From the NCBI GenBank assembly GCA_016302925.1, contig JAEDMR010000105.1, positions 1 to 6,847 on the forward strand: 6,847 nt of DNA, written 5' to 3'. The position numbers and the translations under genes are program-made. Below are positions 1 through 4,584 of the stretch, one piece after another. The notes beneath the pieces were generated by a model. That model did no database searches. It saw only the letters and a program-made list of their open reading frames with translations, and was not told where the DNA came from. Position 1 is the stretch's first letter, and every line of letters starts with the position of its first letter. Source of the DNA: Bacillota bacterium (GTDB lineage: Bacteria > Bacillota > Clostridia > Peptostreptococcales > Anaerovoracaceae).

Positions 1-176
1 GAACACCTCCTGTTTTTTCTATAAGAGTGTTTGCAGATTTCGCGTCGCATCTTTTGGTCTGATAGTTTCATTATACAATGCCACCTGAGTTTTAACAAGA
101 CTGCTCCACACAGGATGGAAATCAGCAGCGTACCGCCTATGCAATATGCCGCTTTCAAAAGTTGTATTTTTTTCAT
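1..176 (-). CDS. possible small single-pass membrane protein, runs off the left edge
   Basis: An ATG at 176 opens a frame that stays open for 58 codons to the window edge. The first 32 residues look like a membrane protein: MKKIQLLKAAYCIGG, then a hydrophobic run to about residue 29 (TLLISILCGAVLL), then basic residues. The rest is basic and not protein-like, and it overlaps a good promoter at 70-98. Either only the first part is meaningful, or the frame is a remnant or a chance opening. The candidate ribosome binding site GGAG (190-193) is 13 bases from the ATG and touches the base of a 13-bp hairpin whose loop holds the ATG. The frame starts 36 bases after the stop of the 184-residue membrane protein gene, so it could be the third gene of that operon. 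The family is not recognised. Confidence 0.3.
   Translation of the reverse strand, partial: MKKIQLLKAAYCIGGTLLISILCGAVLLKLRWHCIMKLSDQKMRREICKHSYRKNRRC
4..11 (-). promoter_or_regulatory. ribosome binding site of a gene starting beyond the left edge
   Basis: The minus strand reads AGGAGGTG here, a near-perfect Shine-Dalgarno sequence. Only 3 bases remain before the edge, so the start codon it serves should lie within a few bases outside the window. The promoter at 70-98 would give this gene a leader of about 60 bases. Confidence 0.6.
70..98 (-). promoter_or_regulatory. sigma-70 type promoter for the gene beyond the left edge
   Basis: On the minus strand TTGTTA (93-98) is followed, after exactly 17 bases, by a perfect TATAAT (70-75). 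A TG lies directly before the -10 box. Transcription would begin near 63 and reach the ribosome binding site at 4-11. The promoter sits inside the possible small ORF at 1-176, which counts against the second half of that ORF being coding. Confidence 0.55.
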
Positions 177-190
177 TTTTTGAAAGCGGC
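148..190 (-). other. perfect 13-bp inverted repeat (hairpin) around a start codon
   Basis: GCCGCTTTCAAAA (148-160) and its exact reverse complement (178-190) enclose a 17-base loop. In minus-strand RNA the loop contains the ATG at 176 of the possible small ORF, and the stem partly covers its GGAG. The hairpin also starts 22 bases after the stop of the 184-residue protein gene, where a terminator would be expected. However, no run of T follows the stem on either strand, so a classic intrinsic terminator is not supported. It may limit translation of the small ORF or protect the 3' end of the upstream message. Confidence 0.6.
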
Positions 191-212
191 TCCAAATTGA
201 ATCATCCTTTCC

Positions 213-767
213 TCAGTCATCTTCCCCGAACCAACCTCCATCTCCCAAACCATCTCCGAATCCTCCATCTCCAAATCCGCCGAAGCTGTCGCCGTCGTAC
301 GGGTTGCCGCCGGACAGTATTTCGAAGTCTTCGAGGAACATCTCGTCTTCCAGCGCCATACGGTCATACGGATCGTCAATATCGCTGAATGGCGATATAT
401 CCCGCGGCAGGCCGCCTGCTTCGTCGCTGTTGTCCCACGTATCGTCTGCGCCGGATGAGGCTTTTGCGCCGGTTCTGACTGCGCCGGATGAGGCTGCATA
501 GCCGGAGGCCCCTGCCCCTGCGGAAGACGCCGGATTCGAAGAAGCCCCCGGACGGGAAGAAGAAGCTGGGGGTGCGGATTTTGCGGAGTTAGGGGATGGT
601 TGGGTCTGCTTGGGGTCTGCGTCTGGACTCTTGCCGCCTGCCCAGAAAATCAGCACTGCCCAGCCGCCGATGACCAGCATAATGGCAAACAGCAGCGCGC
701 CGCCGCTGTAGCCGAAGCCGCTCCAGATCATACCGATTAACATAATTGTAACGAAAATAGGAAACAT
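213..767 (-). CDS. membrane protein of unknown function, low-complexity linker and Gly/Asp-rich tail
   Basis: This 184-residue protein is not recognised as a named family. It begins with two close hydrophobic segments (about residues 2-18 and 22-43) that form a membrane hairpin, ending in WAGGK. Residues 46-105 are a low-complexity linker of Pro, Ser, Ala and Gly. Residues 107-150 are acidic (DIDDPYDRMALEDEMFLEDF). The tail from about 161 repeats a GGFGDG-like unit and ends in GEDD. With two segments, both ends should lie on the same side of the membrane. The ATG at 767 is preceded by AAAGGAG (779-785) at 11 bases. The gene follows the 284-residue membrane protein gene after 86 bases without a visible terminator or promoter, so the two are probably one operon. 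Its similar layout (membrane anchor, acidic tail) suggests a related location. Function is unknown. Confidence 0.75.
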   Translation of the reverse strand: MFPIFVTIMLIGMIWSGFGYSGGALLFAIMLVIGGWAVLIFWAGGKSPDADPKQTQPSPNSAKSAPPASSSRPGASSNPASSAGAGASGYAASSGAVRTGAKASSGADDTWDNSDEAGGLPRDISPFSDIDDPYDRMALEDEMFLEDFEILSGGNPYDGDSFGGFGDGGFGDGLGDGGWFGEDD

Positions 768-853
768 GATAGTTCTTTCTCCTTTCTGTGTGCGTGCTGT
801 TTGACTTTTTTCGACATTTCATCCTGTGGGCGGGCTGTTGTTCTGCCTGCCGG

Positions 854-1708
854 TCAGGAGTGGTCGTAGTAGTAGTCTTCTGCGTCTTCGTAATCGTAGA
901 AATCGTCGTAATAGTCTTCGTAAAAGTCTTCCGGATCGCTGTAGTCACCGGCGTGGTACGGGTCGGATCCGGTGGATTTCTTTTCTTCTTTGAGCTTTTC
1001 GCAGGCTTCCTTCACTGCCTCGGCATCGTATTCGAGAAGCGAAAAGCTGGAAACATAGCCCTCCCCGTTCTTATAGGAGACGGTGGCAATGGCTTTGGTT
1101 CGGCCGTTGGCGTTGTACCAGCGGTATGTTTTGGTTCGCCGTTCTTCTCTTAAAGCGCTAAAGTCCTTGCATTTTTCCACGTCGTCTGCCGGTCCCAGGT
1201 CGGTGTAGTTGATGGAGTCTTCGGACATTCCTTCGTAAGGGTTGCCGCTGATGTAGGTGCTTTGGGTACCTGCCGGGGTGGAAATCGGCGTGATTCCTCG
1301 ATAGATGGTTCCGTCATAGGCGCTGATCCAGTAGTGTTCGCCGTCCATTCGAAATCTGCTGGTCATAATGCTGTCCTTCAGTGTGATATCGATTTGATTC
1401 AAGGCTTCCAGGATATTTCTCAGTTTCCCGGATCCGATTTTTTCTGTTCCTTTATAGGTTACGGTCAGCGTATACGTTTTGTATCCGTAGCCTTTTTCCG
1501 GGCCTTCTACGTGGGCGATTACATCGGTAATGCCTGCGTTTTCGCAGATGGTGGCTGCTTCGGCTTTGATTCTCTGGAATTCCTGCTCTTCCTTGAGGAA
1601 GTTCATCGTGTAGACTGCGATGAATCCGATGATGAGCACCGGTACCAGGATGAACAGTGCCAGGAATTTTTTGTCTGTTTTGGTCGGGGTTGGGGTTGTG
1701 GTGTTCAT
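854..1708 (-). CDS. single-pass membrane protein of unknown function with Asp/Tyr-rich tail
   Basis: The protein has 284 residues. A Thr/Lys-rich N-terminus (to residue 14, ending KTDKK) is followed by one membrane segment (about 15-34) and a charged stretch, which suggests a signal anchor with the C-terminal part outside the cell. Residues 154-225 contain NPYEGMSEDSINYTDLG, followed by a Tyr-rich beta-type stretch. It resembles a short conserved module, PYxGMxExxIxxTxLG, that I recall from other clostridial surface proteins; this comparison is from memory. Residues 253-282 are almost only Asp, Glu and Tyr. The ATG at 1708 has AAGGAGG (1716-1722) at an ideal 7 bases. The gene leads an operon with the 184-residue membrane protein and is driven by a promoter cassette shared with the SWIM gene. 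The role is unknown, possibly at the envelope. Confidence 0.8.
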   Translation of the reverse strand: MNTTTPTPTKTDKKFLALFILVPVLIIGFIAVYTMNFLKEEQEFQRIKAEAATICENAGITDVIAHVEGPEKGYGYKTYTLTVTYKGTEKIGSGKLRNILEALNQIDITLKDSIMTSRFRMDGEHYWISAYDGTIYRGITPISTPAGTQSTYISGNPYEGMSEDSINYTDLGPADDVEKCKDFSALREERRTKTYRWYNANGRTKAIATVSYKNGEGYVSSFSLLEYDAEAVKEACEKLKEEKKSTGSDPYHAGDYSDPEDFYEDYYDDFYDYEDAEDYYYDHS

Positions 1709-1744
1709 GTTCGCGCCTCCTTAGGTTCGCAGCGTCTCCGGATG

Positions 1745-1796
1745 ATCCCTTTTGTGATTAGAGTATAACACAGGTGGGTGTCCGATAAGAAGGACA
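1745..1796 (-). promoter_or_regulatory. promoter cassette copy A, upstream of the 284-residue membrane protein gene
   Basis: On the minus strand there is an extended -10 element, TGTTATACT (TATACT at 1762-1767). It has only a weak -35 (a TTAT-containing stretch near 1785-1790). Just downstream come the conserved bases AATCACAAAAGGGAT at the expected start of transcription. The 52-base block matches the one before the SWIM gene (3914-3965) at 45 positions, so both are probably controlled the same way. The weak -35 suggests dependence on an activator or on the upstream palindromes. Confidence 0.65.
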
Positions 1797-1843
1797 GGCG
1801 TCTCGGTCCGGAAGGCGGTCTGGGAGCTTTCGGGCAAGATGAT

Positions 1844-1880
1844 GTTGTATGAGTTCGATTTTTCGGAGAGAAATTACAAC
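1844..1880. repeat. 37-bp palindrome, unit 1 (most diverged)
   Basis: The unit starts with GTTGTATGA and ends with TACAAC. The outer arms extend to GATGTTGTA (1841-1849) and TACAACATC (1875-1883), a perfect 9-bp inverted repeat. The centre differs from all other units. It is the unit nearest the promoter, about 77 bases from the -10 box. Its left flank (AGATGATGTTG) matches the left flank of the copy at 4027-4063. Confidence 0.7.
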
Positions 1881-1925
1881 ATCCGCTTTTTTCGGTCTGA
1901 AAATAGAGAAAAAACAAGGGTCGAT

Positions 1926-1962
1926 GTTGTATGATTTCGCAATTCTGCGTGATTCATACAAC
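1926..1962. repeat. 37-bp palindrome, unit 2
   Basis: Perfect outer arms GTTGTATGA (1926-1934) and TCATACAAC (1954-1962) enclose a second small inverted repeat, CGCA/TGCG (1938-1941 and 1946-1949), so the whole unit can fold as one interrupted hairpin. Confidence 0.8.
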
Positions 1963-1987
1963 GGAATGTGAAGATTTTTGAAATTAC

Positions 1988-2024
1988 GTTGTATGATTTG
2001 CTTGAAATCAATGATTCATACAAC
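1988..2024. repeat. 37-bp palindrome, unit 3
   Basis: It has the same perfect outer arms as unit 2, at 1988-1996 and 2016-2024. The centre is different in sequence but again partly self-complementary (GATTT with AAATC). Keeping the arms and the length while changing the centre suggests selection on the ends or on the fold. Confidence 0.8.
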
Positions 2025-2056
2025 ATTTAGCTCTGATTTTTTCATTTTTCGGTGGT

Positions 2057-2116
2057 GATGTTGTATGAATCCGGGAATTTCAGGATTCCATGCAACGTCA
2101 GTTTGCGCTGTGGGGG
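2057..2116. repeat. 60-bp direct repeat, copy 1
   Basis: It contains palindrome unit 4 plus 20 bases to its right (GTCAGTTTGCGCTGTGGGGG). It differs from the copy at 4024-4083 at three positions only, all transitions. The two copies are in the same orientation and bracket the HEPN, MNT and SWIM genes. Confidence 0.85.
2060..2096. repeat. 37-bp palindrome, unit 4
   Basis: The arms are GTTGTATGAATCC (2060-2072) and GGATTCCATGCAAC (2083-2096), pairing with one bulged C and one T-G wobble. It lies inside a 60-base block (2057-2116) that matches 4024-4083 at 57 positions. It is the outermost unit, next to the terminator of the HEPN gene. Confidence 0.8.
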
Positions 2117-2140
2117 ATCCCATAAGCAATACACCCGAAA

Positions 2141-2194
2141 ACAAAAACCGCCCTGCGGGCTGCACAGGATGGTGCGGTGCAGGGCAGAGCGGTT
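2141..2194 (-). terminator. intrinsic terminator after the HEPN gene
   Basis: In minus-strand RNA a long interrupted stem pairs AACCGC with GCGGTT, CTGC with GCAG, and CTGCAC with GTGCAG. The 3' arm can also form a compact GCCC/GGGC hairpin. It runs directly into a T-rich stretch (TTTTTGTTTTC). The hairpin overlaps the stop codon of the HEPN gene, so it ends the SWIM/MNT/HEPN transcripts before the palindrome array. Confidence 0.8.
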
Positions 2195-2603
2195 AAGGGT
2201 TTTCTTTTTCAATTCTTTGCTTCAAATATATGCAAACAGCCTTATAAAAGTCTTCGGCTCTCAGGTATTGTTCTTCTGCGTCTTCACGCGAGACAATATA
2301 GAAATCTGCATAATCCGTATTATTTCTAATCTGAAAGGTTTCACTGATATATCTTGAATACTTTACATCAAAAATACCAGACTTAATGTATGTTCTCTGG
2401 AAGTAAGATATCACGCCTGCATGTCTGGCGAAATCTTCACCATCTAATGCGAGCAATGCTCTTGCAGCGGTAAAGATTGCATAATACGATCTGCCGATAG
2501 AATCTTTATAGCAATGGTTATCCAGAAGAAGTTTGGATGACTCCAGTCGTTCTTTCGCCATGTTCAGACGATATAAAGCAAGTTCCTCTTTATTATGCAA
2601 CAA
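2193..2603 (-). CDS. HEPN domain protein, UPF0332/COG1895 type, partner of the MNT nucleotidyltransferase
   Basis: This 136-residue, mostly helical protein carries the HEPN signature RSYYAIFTAARALLAL (residues 38-53) and RHAGVISYF (60-68). In HEPN/MNT modules this protein is usually the toxin, often an RNase acting on RNA, and is held in check by the nucleotidyltransferase. The later motif reads RNNTDY (93-98), the R...DY form usual in this subgroup, rather than the R-x4-6-H motif of proven HEPN ribonucleases. RNase activity is therefore uncertain. Translation starts at TTG (2603), set by AAAGGAGGGG (2611-2620) at 7 bases; a stop lies in frame just upstream. The start overlaps the end of the MNT gene by 11 bases, which implies translational coupling. 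A terminator follows the stop at once. Confidence 0.9.
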   Translation of the reverse strand: MLHNKEELALYRLNMAKERLESSKLLLDNHCYKDSIGRSYYAIFTAARALLALDGEDFARHAGVISYFQRTYIKSGIFDVKYSRYISETFQIRNNTDYADFYIVSREDAEEQYLRAEDFYKAVCIYLKQRIEKENP

Positions 2604-2934
2604 TCCTTATCCCCTCCTTTTCAATGTTCCGGTAATAAGGGATATCATTCCGATACTTCTCAAATTCCTCATAAGGGATTACGGTCGGAGACAAAATCGT
2701 TTCGTATTCCAGTTCCAAATCAGAGGACAGGACCCATACTTCACGCAGCTTTCTCTGCAATTCTTCACGCTCGCCTTTCACAATTGCCACAATATCAATG
2801 TCAGACTCTGCATCAAAAGTTCCACGTGCGTAAGAGCCATACAGCACGATTTTTACAATGTCATCGCCAAATACTTTACGATAGATTGCAGCGATTTCCT
2901 TCAGCAAAACATTCAGTTCATTTTGCGAGCACAT
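2593..2934 (-). CDS. minimal nucleotidyltransferase (MNT), partner of the HEPN protein
   Basis: The 113-residue protein has the nucleotidyltransferase core GSYARGTFDAESDIDIVAIV (residues 33-52): Gly33-Ser34 and the metal-binding Asp45/Asp47 in a GS-x10-DxD pattern. Further acidic residues in DLELEYE (72-78) can supply the third carboxylate. In studied HEPN/MNT pairs, the MNT protein acts as antitoxin by adding AMP to a Tyr of the HEPN protein; that is family knowledge and is not shown here. I chose ATG at 2934 because AAAGGAGG (2943-2950) lies 8 bases before it. The in-frame GTG at 2970 has no such site. The gene has its own promoter (2979-3007) with a dyad between the boxes and overlaps the HEPN gene by 11 bases. 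Confidence 0.9.
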   Translation of the reverse strand: MCSQNELNVLLKEIAAIYRKVFGDDIVKIVLYGSYARGTFDAESDIDIVAIVKGEREELQRKLREVWVLSSDLELEYETILSPTVIPYEEFEKYRNDIPYYRNIEKEGIRIVA

Positions 2935-2978
2935 GCGTTCTGCCTCCTTTCTTCCTTCCTGAATACGCACTTTTTTCT

Positions 2979-3007
2979 ATTATATCCTTTTTCACGAAAA
3001 ATGTATA
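2979..3007 (-). promoter_or_regulatory. promoter of the MNT/HEPN operon with an embedded dyad
   Basis: On the minus strand TATACA (3002-3007) is followed after 17 bases by a perfect TATAAT (2979-2984). The spacer contains TTTTTC-GT-GAAAAA (2988-3001), a perfect 6-bp inverted repeat placed where a repressor would block polymerase. This fits autoregulation, common in toxin-antitoxin operons, but the binding protein is unknown. Confidence 0.65.
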
Positions 3008-3018
3008 CCACTTTTCGG

Positions 3019-3876
3019 TCAGATTTCCACTTCCATGCTTCCTTTCTCTTTCCCGGTGGCAGCAACGTCGAAGAAAAGTTCCCGGCTGACGGCGGAGAAA
3101 TAACCGCTTTCTGCATATTCAGCGTCGTATTTTTCTTCAATACATTTCAGGGTTTCTGAAAGCTGCAGCATGACGGCGACTTCGTGTTTGCAGTGATATG
3201 CGCATGGGCAGTCGCAGACCAGGCCGCAAATCTGTCCGTCTTCACAGGTGAATTCCACTTCGTAGGTTTTCGTGCCTTCTACCAGCGCCCGACCGCGACA
3301 GCCGTCCAGCTCCAGGAAACAGACCCGGTTTTGCCGGTAGTATTCCACACCCCGTTCTCCCACCGCATCGCTCACGTTCATCTGGCCCAGATCGTTCAGC
3401 GGGAAGGTTTCTCCGTCACTGCCGCTGACGTATTCGGTGCCCTCCGGATCCGGTGCCTTCATCCAGGTTAGCACTTTTTCATACGGCAAAGCATTTCTGT
3501 CGAAGCTGATCAGATGGGATCCCCCGAAGTACAGCCTGCCCTTCACACTCCGGTCCGCCACACCGATCACCCGCTTATAGTCGGAGAGCCGGATCTTGAA
3601 TGTTTTGGTCAGAGAAATAACATGCCCGCGCTGGCCTTCCATCTTGCCTTCGACGTAGACCACATCGCCTGCGTTCAGGTCGAACCGGTCGTTATAGTAG
3701 GCGAGGGGGCTCTGCCCGCTGTCGAAGGCCACCTGTACCAGGGACCGGACGGGTGTCGGATTCTTTTTCTCCGTTCCCTTTCCGTCCGTCTCCTTCCCTT
3801 CTGCCTTTTCTGCTGTTTCCTGCTGCAGGTCTGCCGCGTTCTTTTCTGCCGCCATATCGAATCCGATGGTCTTCAT
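3019..3876 (-). CDS. SWIM zinc-finger protein
   Basis: The 285-residue protein carries a SWIM motif, CDCPCAYHCKH (residues 221-231). Cys221, Cys223, Cys229 and His231 fit CxCx(n)CxH, with Cys225 as an extra cysteine. SWIM domains bind zinc and usually contact DNA or protein. Residues 10-40 are a charged, probably disordered linker. Residues 44-105 (VRSLVQVAFDSG, then GDVVYVEGKMEGQRGHV) look like a small beta-barrel, reminiscent of PriA- or PSP1-like N-terminal folds; that comparison is from memory. The start is the ATG at 3876 with AAGGAGGT (3883-3890) 6 bases upstream. The frame stays open to 4170, but that part covers the promoter and a palindrome. The MNT/HEPN operon follows after 84 bases with no terminator between, so read-through is likely. 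The biological role is not known. Confidence 0.85.
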   Translation of the reverse strand: MKTIGFDMAAEKNAADLQQETAEKAEGKETDGKGTEKKNPTPVRSLVQVAFDSGQSPLAYYNDRFDLNAGDVVYVEGKMEGQRGHVISLTKTFKIRLSDYKRVIGVADRSVKGRLYFGGSHLISFDRNALPYEKVLTWMKAPDPEGTEYVSGSDGETFPLNDLGQMNVSDAVGERGVEYYRQNRVCFLELDGCRGRALVEGTKTYEVEFTCEDGQICGLVCDCPCAYHCKHEVAVMLQLSETLKCIEEKYDAEYAESGYFSAVSRELFFDVAATGKEKGSMEVEI

Positions 3877-3909
3877 GTCCGTACCTCCTTGTGTCTTCGG
3901 GTGATGTCC

Positions 3910-3931
3910 TGTAATCCCTTTTGTGATTACA
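3910..3931 (-). promoter_or_regulatory. perfect dyad at the transcription start of the SWIM gene, possible operator
   Basis: TGTAATC (3910-3916) and GATTACA (3925-3931) form a perfect 7-bp inverted repeat with an 8-base spacer. It overlaps the last base of the -10 box and the expected transcription start. The copy before the 284-residue membrane protein gene (1741-1762) keeps the spacer and one half, but the other half is degraded. Confidence 0.5.
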
Positions 3932-3965
3932 GTATAGCACAGGAGGGTGTACCATAAGCTGGACA
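3914..3965 (-). promoter_or_regulatory. promoter cassette copy B, upstream of the SWIM gene
   Basis: An extended -10 element, TGCTATACT (TATACT at 3931-3936), has a poor -35 region. It matches copy A (1745-1796) at 45 of 52 positions. Transcription would start near 3924, leaving a leader of about 48 bases before the ATG at 3876. Confidence 0.65.
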
Positions 3966-4023
3966 GCTGTCCCTGTCCGGCACGCCTGTACTGCGTGCTT
4001 CTCCGGGAGGTTCCGGACGAGAT

Positions 4024-4083
4024 GATGTTGCATGAATCCGGGAATTTCAGGATTCCATACAACGTCAGTTTGCACTGTGGGGG
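4024..4083. repeat. 60-bp direct repeat, copy 2, holding a fifth 37-bp palindrome (4027-4063)
   Basis: It is 57/60 identical to 2057-2116. Within the palindrome the outer arms read GTTGCATG and CATACAAC, whereas unit 4 has GTTGTATG and CATGCAAC. The T/C difference has moved to the opposite arm. The copy lies about 91 bases upstream of the SWIM -10 box. Its left flank matches that of unit 1 and its right flank that of unit 4. Confidence 0.85.
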
Positions 4084-4504
4084 CTTTTCCCGGAACAATT
4101 TTCCTTTCGCGGTTTTCGGATGAATGGTTTCAAAGAAAACCCTCGCCGAAGGAAAACGCGGCTGTCGCATTCACGGAAAATATCCGTTACGCGGCTGCCT
4201 TTTCCTTTGTTGGAATGGTGATGACTGATGGGTTCCTTGCAGATACTTTTCCGAATCTTGTTTTAGCGAGCTGTTGAGAATGTTAAATATTGGGTCAACC
4301 TGAGAAGGGTTCAAATCGAAATCTGGTTGACGAAGAAATGAGAAAACATATGCAAAAAACGTTGAATGCGCGAAAAAAGCAACCACCAGATGGATTTTGC
4401 GAAAAACAGGTTGATTTTTCATGTAAAATGAAGGAGGATGGTAAAAAATGTATCAACCAAAAAAATAGAACCACATCATGAGGTTGATTTTCGGTTGCAC
4501 AGGG
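4084..4504. other. AT-rich intergenic stretch without a supported gene
   Basis: I see no convincing gene on either strand. There is a loose inverted repeat of TTTTCCTT-type arms near 4099-4157, a 9-base direct repeat ACGCGGCTG (4156-4164 and 4189-4197), an inverted repeat GTCAACC/GGTTGAC (4294-4300 and 4325-4331), and three alternately pairing GGTTGAT/ATCAACC elements (4409-4415, 4452-4458, 4482-4488). A ribosome-binding-like AAGGAGG (4431-4437) on the plus strand leads only to a six-codon frame at 4448. Confidence 0.5.
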
Positions 4505-4557
4505 AAAAAGGGGCCGTTGCTCCGGCTGACCTGACTGGTCAACTGTGCAACAGCCCC
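4505..4557 (-). terminator. intrinsic terminator of the flavin oxidoreductase gene
   Basis: In minus-strand RNA GGGGCTGTTGC (4547-4557) pairs with GCAACGGCCCC (4510-4520), an 11-bp stem with one G-U pair. Five T follow directly (4505-4509). It begins 27 bases after the stop. A second, overlapping inverted repeat (GTTGCACAG 4494-4502 with CTGTGCAAC 4543-4551) competes with the main stem. Confidence 0.85.
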
Positions 4558-4584
4558 GTGGTTGTACCGAAATATAACAGGTGA

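Noticed and set aside
1844..2096. CRISPR array
   Set aside because: The 37-bp length and the spacing recall CRISPR, but the repeats share only their ends, the intervening lengths vary (45, 25, 35), the centres differ and no cas genes are present.
2935..2970. Earlier GTG start of the nucleotidyltransferase at 2970
   Set aside because: It lacks a ribosome binding site and lies between the -10 box and AAAGGAGG. The ATG at 2934 is ideally placed.
2533..3159. Plus-strand ORFs across the MNT/HEPN region
   Set aside because: They are antisense to two recognised domain proteins and their residues are not protein-like.
3877..4170. N-terminal extension of the SWIM protein by 98 residues to an ATG at 4170
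   Set aside because: The extension would translate the promoter, the dyad and the palindrome. A strong ribosome binding site lies just before the ATG at 3876.
4307..4316. tRNA-like T-loop sequence GGTTCAAATC
   Set aside because: The flanking bases do not form a T-stem, and no acceptor or anticodon arms are found, so there is no tRNA or obvious attachment site.
4171..4422. Minus-strand ORF of 83 residues
   Set aside because: It has no ribosome binding site, its composition is not protein-like and it matches no recognised family.
4438..4584. Plus-strand ORF of 48 codons and an overlapping 63-codon ORF at 4290-4481
   Set aside because: For the first, the ribosome-binding-like sequence touches the start codon with no spacing. 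The second needs a TTG start without a site. Neither looks like a known protein, and the first ends over the oxidoreductase stop.
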